NCBI GenBank assembly: GCA_022453515.1
Contig: JAJNNY010000011.1
Location: 248,001 to 312,000 of the forward strand
DNA length: 64,000 bases
Direction of reading: 5' to 3'
Source: Astrocystis sublimbata
Lineage: Eukaryota > Ascomycota > Sordariomycetes > Xylariales > Xylariaceae
Shown here: in pieces, positions 48,699-61,127 of the stretch
How positions within the stretch are numbered: the stretch's first letter is position 1
Layout: each line of letters starts with the position of its first letter
Program-made: the position numbers and the translations under genes
Notes under the pieces: generated by a model
The model's input: only the letters and a program-made list of their open reading frames with translations
Databases searched by the model: none
What the model was told of the DNA's origin: nothing

Positions 48699-51600
48699 TA
48701 CGCCCGCATCATCTTACGCATCAGCCAAGCCGGGTATCTCCCGCTGGGCACGAAAAAAGAAAACATCCAGAAAGGATCCAGTCCATGTACGCATAGTGCA
48801 TCGGGGGATGGCCCGGTCCGTTCAAGCAACTTGGCGATGGCGATGGCAATGGCAATATCAAAATTCGTATATGTTACAAGCCCCCAAAGTAACATGCGGT
48901 ACTCTCATCATGGCGTCGTTCACTGTCATTGTCCGGAAAGAAACGACTCGTTATCGCCAGGATTGCCTCCGGCAGCATATAGTTCGTCGGATTCTCTGCT
49001 TCATGGTCACACTGGTCCGGCTGTGGCTTCGTCGGTCTGCACATCAAAATACCTCACTTGAATGCAGCTATCCAAGTTCAGGTATGTACAGAGAGCTGTC
49101 CAGCGTGCATCATCCTACACGTCAGATCCGGAGAGGCTACCGTTTATATTGAAACTCAAGGCTTGCGCAATTCGTTTGTCTAGTATTCTAGTGATTATGT
49201 TAGCCACGTAACATTTCGATAAGACCGTATCATGTACTCAGTAGTTGATCGATATTTGCGACTTTGATGATATCGTCCCTGCCAAGCCGATGACGCGCGG
49301 ATCTGATCTCTTGGTATTTGCGAGGGCAAGTCTGGCAGAATGTCTGTCACGAGTTACACGTCGGTCCGACAGCACCACTTGGCACTTCTCAACGAGAAGA
49401 GACGTAACGGCACGCAAACCTTGGCGCCTAGGAGAAGAGAGACAGACAAGAGAGGCCTCTGCATAATGATACGCCCCGTTTCGGAGGGGGCACTACCGGC
49501 AGATGCCAATGTTTCGTTTGAATACCGCCCGTCTGACCCGAAGCCTCTTGGCGGGTTTCGCTTCGGTCATCGGGTACAAGCACGAGAGTACTTTCTTGAT
49601 TGAGCCCGAGCATTCCGCTCATCGGCTTTGCAAAGCCTACTCAGTACTCGGTAATGTTGGCTGCAAAACAAACCGCGCATGTCCTTCCCAAGCGTTGCTG
49701 TGGTTATTCGCCTGCTCGAAATTGCCAATTCCAGGGTGCTTTCCACTTACTGTAACGTTCCCCATCCTTTCTTCTCATAAGCCTGTTGCTCGCAAATGCA
49801 AAAGGGAATCGCAGGGTAGGCCCCTGCGCCGAGACGGATGTTAAGCTCGCCAAGAAAGTGGTGGCTGCGTGAGATCCGGGGAATATTGCCAAGCTGCAAT
49901 GAGCAATGAGCCTGCCTGGCTTGAAACTTGAAGATGACACCACTGACTCTGATCAACGGCAAGGACCACGAACATGAATGGATTTGGTGGTGTTCCGGTT
50001 GGTTGACTTTGACCCTCCTTCGGCAATTTCTATGTCGACATGAAGGTCCAGGTGGGCTGCTCGTGAAGCCGGCGAAGGCTGTACCACCCATGCGACTACG
50101 AAAGCCGTGACGCAATCTCATTGATAGTCTAGTGCTCGGCAAGGCTCACAAGAGTTCCTAGGACTTTGAATGCCGATCCCTACTCATAAGCTGACTTCCA
50201 ACAGTATATTGAGAAGGCTATTCGACGAAGGCAGAGTGCCAATATCAGGCCACATTTCATCATTGGTAGGCGCCAATTAGGGTACGTAGATAGTTCAGTC
50301 TGACGCGAAGCTGATCACAGGCATTTTTGGTGTCAAGGCGTTGAAAGCCTATCAAAAGCCCGTCCAGAGAAAAGTGATCAAGCCTTGCCCATGGTCACAG
50401 AGCAATGTGCATGGCTCAATGTGCATGGCTCGCATGGTACCTTCACACTTGGCTCGATTGTCAAATGATATCTGCTCAATTCGGGAAGTCAGCATTCAAG
50501 GGTTCTTCTGCATCCGCTACTGGAAGGTCCGTCAATAACTGATCTGGGCCCCTCACGATGAGGAAAAACGATTCATCAAATCTCAACCTATTCCAGCCTT
50601 TCTTGGATTCGGTTAGCTTGCAAAGGCTCATGTAGGATGAACTTGCCAAGCTGAAAAGATGTGAGGTTTTTCTTGGCACATGAATCCGAACGAAAGTCGA
50701 GCTGGCTGGCGGTCATTGTTACCGGCATGAATATGCATGATCCTTTTCACAATCCGCAAAGCCCGATATTATTGCATCAAAGTCTCGGGGGTGTTGGGAA
50801 ATAGTACCCTCTGTCACTCATCAATAAGTGCAACTAGCCGATGACTTGGGTAGAATTGTAGTTGTGATTATGGATTGCGAATCGTCATCCACACGTTGCT
50901 CCCAGCGTTGATTCCGAGTAGTGAGTAAAAGACACTCAAAACGAAACATGAGTGGTACACCATCCTAGACGTCGAACACACATGAAGATAGTACACCGGT
51001 CTCGGTCTGTAACTATCTAGCAACGACGCCTTGCAGCTAATTGAACCAATCAGCTCGTAGAGCAGCATGCCCTGATCATGTGCCTTGCTCACGCCGGAGG
51101 TCTTGTTATCGTCTGCTTCTTGTTCGCCTGTCGTAGTTTTCTTAGACCGTTTATTCGTTCTCTGCTTGGTAGTGATCACGATGCAGTCGTTACGTACGAA
51201 ATCGAGCAAGCCAAGACTTGACTGCGCATTGAACAAAGCCGCCAAGCCTTGTCCCGTAAAGACAAGCCTTTTAGACCTATATGATTAACAACAAGCGAAC
51301 CACCATCTGCGCAGTCTTGGCTACTCATGTGTACCAATTTTTTTCTCCGAGACCATCCAGCGAGGTTCACAAGCGGGGTATGAATCTCTCCATGCTGGGT
51401 GATAACCAGGCCTTCAAAAGCACGGTTTGCTTGGCGGCGTCAGATGTGCGAATAGCTGCAGCTCCTTCAAGGCTCCATCCCCACAGGACATAACATGATA
51501 GTGTAGACGACGAATACACGTATCTCTCTGCACGTATACCCTACAACGTAGTAATACGACTGTAACCTGGCTGGTCATGAAATGTCGGTAGGGAAGATAC

Positions 51601-54600
51601 ACGGGACTTGGCACCGTGATCGGCATTCCAATGAGTACGTACAAACTCTGGAATAATTAGACCGTCAATTGTTCTCAAACCAACAAGTACCAGCAGGACC
51701 AAACAGTTCGGGGAGTTGGCACATTTCCAGACTGCTGAAACGAGTCCCGGTGGACAAGGAAATTTGTGGGTGCTGACTCCCGTCAAAGAAGGTGCTAGTA
51801 TTCGGGAGTCATCCCAACGGTTGACTTATTTCACCCATTATGCATCACGGCCTTGATTTATTACAGGGAATGTAATGCTAAAAAGTCGTAGCATGCGAGG
51901 CATGGCTACTATTTGGGATTTCCAATGTAGTTGGCATGTATCTGAGACCTGAGAGGCTGAAAATGAAGCAGATGGAATAATTGTGGCACTACGCATGTGT
52001 TTTCCTCTCCTAGTCAACCCGGCATATGTCTTACATGAGCGCCAAGGGGCCTGGGCTACATAAATCTGGAACCCAGAAACAAAGCTGTGGATGAGACGTG
52101 TTTGTTTCCCCGTAGTATTTCTAGACATCTATGTTTCTGATTTGGTCTGACTGCATTGGCGACTCTGGCAGAACCTTGGGGAGAAAGGACATATTCAATA
52201 CTCATACGCTACGAAGATATCATGATACGTAGGGAAACTGGTGTACATCGTAAGACATACTCCTCGGTACATGCTTCTGTCTTAGAATGATGTGAGATGG
52301 CTCATGTACTATACGGGTTACGTTACGTCGTCAGATCACTGACACGGATTGCGCATTGCTCTCGTCCATGTAGTAATACAACTCACTGTGGGTGAAAATT
52401 CAAAACGGCGTATTTGAGAAAAAGCTAGGGAGTGGTCAGTTCCCTCATATTACTCAGGGTCTTATTTTGATTATCTGACAATCGTCGATCGATCGTTCTG
52501 GGGACTGTCGCTGACTTGAGACGGAAAAGACGGCAACTTTCAAGAACTGAATCATCGACATCATACGATAACATTAGCCTGGACTCTGATATTGTGAAAT
52601 GTGTAGATAGTCGCCAATGGTCATCGCAATTGCCGGATACTATGTTCGCCCAGGTCCCTTTCAGTCTCAGAAAGTGACCCAATTTGGGTTTTGTGCGGAC
52701 CATTACACCCGGAGCTTGCCATCCAGTCTATATGGGCATGGAGTAAAATTAAGGGTCTCGAGCTCTCTCGTGGTGCATGAGCTGCCATGGACGTAGCCTG
52801 TCTGGCCTCCCTGGAATCGCATCGTTGACGAGCAAAGATATCGGAATGCTACCCGGCGAGGAAACACTACATTACCAATGGCCCCAAGTTCAGATCTCGC
52901 CCCTTCCTCCAACCTAAACACATTCGTCTGGATGCGTCTGGGTAGTTACAAGGCAGTCTCATGCAACAATAGGAAAACACTTTTCTCAAATCCCCTATCA
53001 GCTGGACAGCAGCACCTCAAAATCAGGCCACCTTGATCTTGCTCCTCTATTGGCCAACCTAAGCAGCCAGCTTCCTACTGGCGAGTAACAAGGCTTTTGA
53101 ACAGTATGCCACTGGGGCATAGACCGATAGAACCTCGTTAGTTAACATGTCATGGTTGTAGAGTTTCCTTAGCTCTGATGATCAGGGCGTGCTGTAAGGT
53201 CTGGCAATGCAAACTCTCGCTCGCCAGGAAGAATCAATCATCGATATCTATTTTCGTCTAAAGAGGACTTTACACAAACAACACTCATGCATTTTGGCCG
53301 TGCCAGAAGCTCTGTGGCTACTTCCCATCACAGTCCGCCCGGACTAACAAGTCAGAGTGCGGCATTTATGCAACCCCATCATTGACACATGCAGCTTGCG
53401 TATCTCGACCTACCCGACCAATGATTTGGTGAGAAAATCTACGTTAGAGTAGGTCTTCAGGTTTGTTTTGAGGTGCTCATCCGGACTGTCCGGTCCAAGC
53501 TTGTAATTGGTATTCCATTTTGATCACGCAAAACGACGAATTATGCCATCTCTGAGTGCACACGCTCTATAGACTCTCCTAAGACCAGGGGCCTATCTGA
53601 GAACGTGGGTTCGAAAATAGCTTCCAAGATCATACTCGTAGCTTACTGGAAAATTTTGTCTCTCAAAGAAATAATTTTAATCGTCTCGTTCCCCCGTTAG
53701 ATTCCGGTATCGGCCGGGAAAGCACTTAGAACTATCGACTTTCAACTTGGAGATTGTTTCTTTCATGACATCCAAAGACGTGCCGTCCAAGGTTGTTGGT
53801 GTGATACCGGGAGTCAAATTACGCGGGTTCCTTTTCAGGTTCTTATAAACCACCCTGTAGTTAGGAATGGGAATCGTACATCAGTCTATAAATCTTTTCC
53901 ATACCTACCGTTTTGTTGCCATCCCTAAGTCCACATGCTACTCTCTTAAAATAAGGGGCCCGTATTGCTTGTAGAACATTTCGAACGGCTGGCTAAGATA
54001 TGTTCTATCATACAACTCAGATCCGACCCCAGTCTCGATGACTACGACAATGAACAATAATAACTTGCTCAATGGCCACAACCACGAGCTCACTGCTTTC
54101 CTTCTGGCTACATGGAAGATAGATAAGTCTATACGTATCACCAGCGTTTTTCCACCCTGGCCCCCTGGGTCCAATATTATGGTTAATTTCCCCCCTCTGC
54201 TGCTGTAATATGACATGGCTTTCACCCGTTGTTATTTCCACTGCTTTTCATGGTTTCAGCAAATGTCGCACTACGTTTCGAAGGCCCAGCGATGGTCACA
54301 AGCAAAGTAGTTTGTTTATTTTGCCCGGATTTTTATAGGGTATTTTCGATTAAAAAACTACCTAGGCATGCCAGGTAATCTACTTCCAAACTCACGAGGT
54401 AGGTTATATTGATAAGTATTAGCCACCATAGCCATACGAGTAAGCCACCTGTTATAGACCCTTTGTAGGTATGGCACCCTGGCTGCCGTAGACCCTTGTT
54501 GTCACATAATTGGTGTTAAAGGTTAGGTGCAATCATAATTGGTACGTAGCATACAAGACTTCAACATGAAGGAGAGAAGAAACAAGTGCGAGTTACGAAC

Positions 54601-55165
54601 GAAGCTTTTAAGCTAATATGGCCAATGTTGCCTGCTTATGTAATGCAATGGGTGCACGAAGTGCATCCATGTGCGTGGCATGACACTTATACGCGTCGTT
54701 GTACGTGTTATATGCTTATGTAAGTGCACCAAAATCTTTCGTATGTGGTGCTAGCTTTTATTTAGTAAGTATTTGACAAGTAACTTGAAAGTTAAGATTC
54801 TCGTGAATAAAGTTCACGCCCGCGGGGTCGACTCCGATGAGTCGACACTGAAAACTCAAATTGAGAACACCTCTGCGGCTCATACGAACAAGTACCTACT
54901 TAAGGCCATTATACGCCTTCGGGTGGCCCATGGAATCTCTCCCTCCCTCACTCACTCACCCATACTCTCGAAAACACCCAATTAATGAGCAACTACACGC
55001 AACCACGCTGGAACTAAAAAAATATACACTATTCGTATGTTAGAAATCCGCCCATCCAACACTGTTCGTCCAGCTAACCTCCTCTATCTATTTTATCAGG
55101 ATAGTCGCACCCAAACTCGATAGACGCCCGACTAGACTTCACTTCCGATTCTAGCAAGCAGCACA
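48699..55165. other. Gene desert, no gene seen
   Basis: About 6.5 kb in which no frame shows a recognisable domain. Plus-strand frame 48598-49152 (184 codons) and minus-strand frames 49747-50142, 50868-51245 and 53938-54225 are open but unrecognised. From about 52900 to 54800 the sequence is AT-rich with frequent stops. Confidence 0.5.
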
Positions 55166-55617
55166 ATGGCTTCGGAAGACGTGGTTCAAAGCCCATCTCC
55201 CACCACGAGCCGTATTTGCCTCAGCCTCGCGATCATTGTCTACACTGGTATTCTGTACAATGGTCTTCTCGCGGCACGGTGCTGTTGCAAAAAGGATGGG
55301 GCCCACATGTACTGGGTGGCACAGGTCAACTCCGGTATCTCGATACTCCTGCTCATAATACATTCTGCACTACGTTATGGATGGTGGGATGAGAGCGGCT
55401 ATAAATGGAGGAGCGCTACGGGAAATTCCATCAGGCCGCATGTCTTCCTGCAGGAGTTATGAGCACTTGTGCAATGACCTTGTGTTATATGGTCCTGTGC
55501 CAGTCTGATATTAAATACTTTCTTACTTACCCTGGCCCGATAGCCTTCTGGACGGGGTACTGGATTGAGTGGTGGACTTGTGGACTAGGAAAACGACTGG
55601 CCGCATACGGCTGCTAA
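55166..55617 (+). CDS. Possible small membrane protein, hypothetical
   Basis: The ATG at 55166 has a good context (GCACAATGG). Read without splicing, the frame stops at 55462 after 98 residues. A 119-base intron (donor GTATCT at 55335, acceptor TTCCTGCAG ending at 55453) would join it in phase to a second open frame ending at 55617, giving 110 residues. The spliced product would have about three hydrophobic segments (LSLAIIVYTGILYNGLLAA; CAMTLCYMVLC; PIAFWTGYWIEWW) and a CCCKK patch. No clear branch site was found, so the unspliced version cannot be excluded. No family recognised; it lies about 900 bases upstream of the HET gene on the same strand. Confidence 0.38.
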
Positions 55618-56510
55618 AGAGCTGGAATGCAAAACGGCAAGGGGTTACAAAATGGGTTTGTTATCGATATAGTATTGATATTGAGCAAGCTTGATTCCAG
55701 GTCTAAGAGCGGTTTCCAGCAATTATGTGGTCAATTGCTTACAGGTGGTTGATCCAACCTTGGTCATTTTCTTGTCCGTCACGTGCACGTCTGCTCTGAA
55801 GCACACTCCAACCGACTACACAGCTTCCTTGGCTCTCAAATGAGGCGACGTTAGTAATGCCTATGGGCGAGGCGACAAGTTTCCATACACAACGGTACCT
55901 GGACTTTGTATGAAGCTACTCAATAGTACGTGTCGGCCCTGTCGCTATGACGAAATCCAAGCAGAGAGAGCTGAGCATGTGCTGTTGCTAAATTTGCTGT
56001 TGCTACATTGATATGTCAGTATGGCTTGAGGTTGCCGATAGTAGTTGATGTACCCAACGTCCTTTTCAGAGAACCCGCAGGGTTTCCGAGCAAGATGACA
56101 TGATGCCGTTGTGGGTGGAGGTGTTGGTGCTGGGATGCGATGGGAAACGAGTTTCCCGCCAAGTTCGTGAGACAAGGCGGCGAGGGTTAGGCGGCGCAGC
56201 TGGATCCTGATAATGCTGAACCTTGAAGCATAAGGCCAGGCACCTACCCTGGATGCCTGCCTAGCCAAGGATGCCCAGGTACTTCGAGTATGGATTGCTC
56301 TATTTCCACAGTTGCCCACTCCCAATTGATCACTGATGATATTCCCGCCGAGCCGTGAGCAACTCAACTCGTGCCTTACGCTTTAACAAACCGCCGTTGG
56401 CCTCAATGAGTATAGCACCAAGAGCATAGCTTGGCGGTCTAGCTCACCTTAGGTAGGCGGTCACGGGTCAGTGGGACTGATCAAGTTGACTGTGAGTCTG
56501 GTCCGTGACG
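55618..56510. other. Upstream region of the HET gene
   Basis: Likely promoter and leader. The minus-strand frame at 55945-56367 lacks an ATG at its start and shows no domain. Confidence 0.55.
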
Positions 56511-58457
56511 ATGGAATCCAACGCCGACGATCTGAGCAGCACGCTGTATCGAACAGTGCCTGCTGATGGTCCCGATAGCATCAGACTGATCTATCTGCTC
56601 CCCGGTACACTCACCGATGAGCTCAGATGCACCCTCGCCGGCGCAGATCTTTCCGCCAACCCGCATTATGAAGCTCTCTCCTACGTCTGGGGCAAGCCCG
56701 TCTTCGACGCGACCATCGTTTGTAATGGCGACGTCCTCTTCAAGATCACCAGCAGCCTGCACCGCGCTCTTGTGCGCCTCCGCGATCTCGACAAGCCCCG
56801 CGCCCTCTGGGTCGACCAGATCTGCATCAATCAGGCCAGCAAGGCCGACAGAGCCGCGCAGGTGAATCGAATGACTAAGATCTACAGCCAGTGTCAGAAC
56901 GCGACTGTGTGGCTAGGCGATGTCCCGCCGAAGTTACAGACAACACTGGTCGAGTTTCTGAAGACGCTAGCGAGCGCACAGAAGCAGCAGCACCGTGATG
57001 GGTTGATTTCGAGTGACATTGACGTGAGCACGTTGCAGCTTTCCCAGATGGATGCCGCACAGCGGACGCGATACGGCCTCCCGAACTGGCATGACCCGCG
57101 CTGGAAGCTTTTGCTATACATCTATGCGTCCTTCTGGATGCGGCGGACGTGGATTGTACAGGAAGTAGCGCTCCCGCGGAAAGTAGATGTTCTGATCGGC
57201 CCTGTCCTCATGGACTGGTATAGCTTCTCCTCCATCCTGTTTTACGTAGAGTCTCTGAAGATCCTGGGGCTAAATCTCGGGTCGCTGGGCTCATGGAAGG
57301 CTTTCTTAGCACTGACAGCCAGAAGGAGGCGTACGCAGAAGCGTGATTTCAGTCCTCTGTCCGAGCTGTTGTTCGAACACCGGCGCGGGAAAGCAACCGA
57401 TGTGCGAGACCGGATCTTCGGGCTGATGGGGCTTGCGGCCGAGCGCAAAGAAATGCCCCAAGCTGATTACACGGCCAGCATTACGGGTATTTTCACCGAA
57501 GTAACCGTCAACATGTTCCGCTGGTCGAACGATCTTGACGTCCTTGGTCTCGTAGGATCCGTCAGCCCAGACCGCCCAAAAGACTTGCCTTCGTGGGTGC
57601 CTGATTACGGAAGTCCCCGGGGTCCGCACCCTATTACCAAAAGAGGCACGATGTATACTTTAAAAAACCCGCAAGTCTCCGCCAAATTCGCGGCAAGCGG
57701 ACATCGCCCACTCTCATTCAGCACTGACGGGCACGCGCTTGTGCTACATGCCGTCATTATCGGTGAGATAGGTGAATTAGCTGGATGCTGTATCGGCAAG
57801 AAGGACGACGACGTGGACGTGCAACAAGGACTTGGCCAGCTTATCCTGGCCTTTTCTATTCGGGGGCTTCAAGACCAGATTGAAACTGTTAACACGTCCT
57901 TATCGTGGGAAAATCTCGCGCGCAAAATCATGAGAAGGAATTCAATTTACGAGCCGACGGGCGAGAGTACGCAAGACGCTATCTTCAGGACGTATTCCGA
58001 AGGGCAAATCGAACGAATCACGGACGAATTCCGCGCCATATACGCCCTTGAAAGGTTTTCTCTCGTGGTGTGGAGAATCTTGACTCTAGGTTGTGGTTGC
58101 ACATGGCTTCCGGTCGCTATGCCTCTCGTTTTCGTTTATGGGGTTATCGTGTGGATTAGCACATATGGTTGGAATATGCTCGGATACCCTCCACTTTCGG
58201 CTATTGAGAATTACTTGGAAATGATAAAGGAAGCGGCCGAGCGACGACTCTGCACTACGACGAATCGCTTGATTGGGCTTGTACCGCCCAATTCGGCCCC
58301 TGGGGACAGACTCGCCCTCTTGCATGGCGGTAAGGTTCCAGTAGTTCTGCGTGAGAATGTGGATGGCTATCAATTTGTGGGCGAGGCATATTTGCACGGG
58401 GCCATGTACGGGGAGATGATGGACGCCCAGGAGAGTGTGCTCATCAAGATCAGGTGA
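56511..58457 (+). CDS. Heterokaryon-incompatibility (HET) domain protein
   Basis: A single exon of 648 residues. The first in-frame ATG is at 56511. The HET domain lies in the first third and has its three hallmark blocks: YEALSYVWG at 53-61, LWVDQICINQ at 99-108, and the block from R114 through QVNRMTKIY to VWLGD at 133-137. The C-terminal end (from about 588) carries the other usual signature of this family, GLVPPNSAPGDRLALLHG followed by VGEAYLHGAMYGE. Between them residues 519-550 are strongly hydrophobic and could be one or two membrane segments, which is less common. HET proteins trigger cell death when genetically different hyphae fuse, or act in related self/non-self responses. The specific partner is unknown; no adjacent incompatibility gene was seen. 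The gene lacks NACHT or WD repeats. Confidence 0.93.
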   Translation: MESNADDLSSTLYRTVPADGPDSIRLIYLLPGTLTDELRCTLAGADLSANPHYEALSYVWGKPVFDATIVCNGDVLFKITSSLHRALVRLRDLDKPRALWVDQICINQASKADRAAQVNRMTKIYSQCQNATVWLGDVPPKLQTTLVEFLKTLASAQKQQHRDGLISSDIDVSTLQLSQMDAAQRTRYGLPNWHDPRWKLLLYIYASFWMRRTWIVQEVALPRKVDVLIGPVLMDWYSFSSILFYVESLKILGLNLGSLGSWKAFLALTARRRRTQKRDFSPLSELLFEHRRGKATDVRDRIFGLMGLAAERKEMPQADYTASITGIFTEVTVNMFRWSNDLDVLGLVGSVSPDRPKDLPSWVPDYGSPRGPHPITKRGTMYTLKNPQVSAKFAASGHRPLSFSTDGHALVLHAVIIGEIGELAGCCIGKKDDDVDVQQGLGQLILAFSIRGLQDQIETVNTSLSWENLARKIMRRNSIYEPTGESTQDAIFRTYSEGQIERITDEFRAIYALERFSLVVWRILTLGCGCTWLPVAMPLVFVYGVIVWISTYGWNMLGYPPLSAIENYLEMIKEAAERRLCTTTNRLIGLVPPNSAPGDRLALLHGGKVPVVLRENVDGYQFVGEAYLHGAMYGEMMDAQESVLIKIR

Positions 58458-59454
58458 CAAGTGCCTCGATGATGCCAATGGTTTTCGGGCACATGTCGAG
58501 TCGTCAGGCCTCCTTTGGTCTAATTATCTAATATTCTCGTGATGAAAACTTGAGTAGTCAGCAGAAAAGCCCGTGGCGCGAAACACTTACAACGCTCCGT
58601 GATAAAACCACTGGCACAGCATGTTCCGAGTGCTTGAGGATTGATACCACATTGCAATGCATAATGCCTGTAATGAACTATCAAGCAGTAATCAGCGTCT
58701 GTCGCCACGGTATACCATCCTCGACCGATCTCGATACTCTACACTCACGGCAATGGCAAACCAAAGACAGACACCGCGGAATACCAGCAAGATAAGATAC
58801 ACTAAGCCAACTAGCTTACACCCAAAGCATCCAAATGTTCAATACGCCTCTAGCTTCAGACGTGCGTCCTCGGCGCCGAGGCTGAGACTCACAACGTGAC
58901 CAGTGACCACTTGACCGGAAAAGAACATCCCTCATTATCCCCTTCCCCATCCGCCAAAAGCAGTGCTTGGGATTCTACAGAGAAGAGCAAGTAAGTCAAG
59001 AGGGTCCCATGACGGGAAGTCCAAAGAGGAGGGAAACGTGTTAGACAATCGGGTGGGTAGCTAAGGTTGGGAAAGGATGTTGAAGGTATCTACCCCTCGG
59101 TCGGTCCCAAGTTGATAGGTTACTTTAGGTTAGGTACTTACCTACCGGGGTACCTAATCCACCTACCTGTGGATGCCTGCCAAACTGCTAGCGGGCGATT
59201 AGCGAAAACGGTAAGATAGTGGGGCAGGGGCTGGTGTAGGTTTATACTCGGGCGATATCTGGGTCAGGCGGTCTACCTAAGACACATCTAACGTCAAGTC
59301 TGGTTTCGTACGTGCTCATCCCTTCTTGTTCTCGAATCTATTGAGACTTTCAAATTCTACAGCTCAATTATCGTCTTTGTCGCAGGAACATTACACCACT
59401 TCTTCGCCGATTCTCCAGGGGTATTGGAAAAGCCTTTGAGATCACTCAGGCACA
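58458..59454. other. Intergenic stretch between HET and ISN1 genes
   Basis: No domain in any frame. TAGGTA/TACCTA motifs cluster at about 59125-59170. The last 200 bases are the likely ISN1 promoter and leader. Confidence 0.6.
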
Positions 59455-61127
59455 ATGACAACGCGGTATCGGGTCGAATGTGAGTATCAGCCTCCAGCAG
59501 CTCCCCGCCTTATCTTCAATTTAGCCTGACTGACCGCCACGGTTTACAGACGCCCTGAAAACACATAGACGAGATCAGTTTATTGGTATTTCAACCTGAT
59601 TTCTTCTCATCTCTCACCTTCTCCGGAAACAGAGCTCCTCATCTCAGGCTCAACCGTTGACCGGTGCCCAACAACCCGATCCGCCTGGGGTATGCTCACA
59701 AGCATCGGGCCGCGGAATACATCACATCCCGACATTACAAGGACCACGGTCCAAGACGACGTTCAACTGTCCCGTTTCTGTGCCCCATGACCATGCAGTG
59801 CGACCAGGCAATCATCCCGGTCCTCCAAGTACGGGATAATGCATTTCCACTAACACCATATCAGAATGGATTAAAGGCTTGCTAGCAGTGCCCTTCGTGC
59901 TCTACTCCCAGCCGACGGGTGTCAACGTAACCAAGTCGTCAGATGAGGCGCACAGGCGTTATGCCGAGATCATGAGGGATGTTGAGGTTATGATCGACGA
60001 CCACAGTGCGTTGCCCCTCTCCTTGGCGCCATTCAACGGCTTACCTTTCCGTAGTTGCACACCAACCGCACATAGATTCAATCCCTTCCAAATTGAAGCT
60101 TCTCGTACCTCCAATAGGCAACTTCTTCACCAGGCTGCCTCTAGAGGCCGCATTCAAGTTTCAGGATCGGAAGCGCTACATCTCGTCACGGCGTTTTGTC
60201 TCGCCGTCATTTAACGATGTCCGCCTCATACTAAACTCGGCACAGCTGATGGCTGTTACCACGCATGGCACACTCCAGCTTGCAACTTTCGATGGAGATG
60301 TTACACTATACGATGATGGCGAAAGCCTGGAGCCTGGAAGCCCAATCATCGCGCGCATGCTTGATCTGTTGGAGAAGAATGTCAAGATTGGAATCGTGAC
60401 GGCTGCAGGCTACACCACTGCAGACCTCTACTACGCCCGTCTCCATGGACTCTTGGACGCAATTGCTCAGTCGTCTACGCTGACGCCCCAGCAACGGCAG
60501 AACATAATCATCATGGGCGGAGAGGCCAATTACTTGTTTGAATTCAGCCCAACTTCTCCGCACCTACTGGCCTTCGTTCCCAAGGAGCGCTGGCTTACAG
60601 CGGAGATGGCTTCTTGGTCTGACACAAGCATCACGGCCTTGCTAGATGTTGCCGAAGCCGCCCTCCGCGATTGCATCAAGACTATGAAACTTCCCGCCAC
60701 CCTGATGCGCAAAGACCGAGCTGTTGGGATAATTCCAAGTGACCCCAACGTGCGCATTCCACGTGAGTCGCTCGAAGAGACAGTATTGGTGGCGCAGAAG
60801 ACTCTCGAACTCAGCCTCGGTACCAACCGAAATAACCAGGTCGTACCATTCTGTGCATTCAACGGGGGCCGAGATGTATTCGTGGATATTGGCGATAAGA
60901 GCTGGGGTGTGGCCGTGTGCCAAGAGTGGTTTGCGGTGAAGGATGGCGGTCGCTCAATGCCTATTAGACCAGAGGAGACCTTGCACGTCGGGGACCAATT
61001 CCTCAGTGCTGGAGCCAACGACTTCAAAGCGCGAAACACTGCATGCACTGCCTGGATTGCCAGCCCAGCAGAAACTGTTGATCTCCTAGACGAGCTGGCA
61101 GATTTCATGACTAAAAAATTGAGCTAG
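59455..61127 (+). CDS. ISN1: IMP-specific 5'-nucleotidase (ISN1 type)
   Basis: Four exons (59455-59479, 59550-59585, 59865-60005, 60055-61127) give 424 residues, close to the yeast Isn1 length. The introns are 70, 279 and 49 bases. The first three exons were found by matching the expected N-terminus (MTTRYRVEYALK, then WIKGLLAVPFVL); the long last exon alone would miss it. The enzyme hydrolyses IMP to inosine in purine turnover and is a cytosolic HAD-like phosphatase. Key parts are present: FDGDVTLYDDG with the nucleophile D147 and D149, NVKIGIVTAAGY, GGEANYLF, and LHVGDQF...NDFKAR near 378-393. The second intron is long and contains an in-frame 57-base candidate cassette (59633-59689). A CACTAAC branch site near its end supports the acceptor at 59864. 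Confidence 0.93.
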
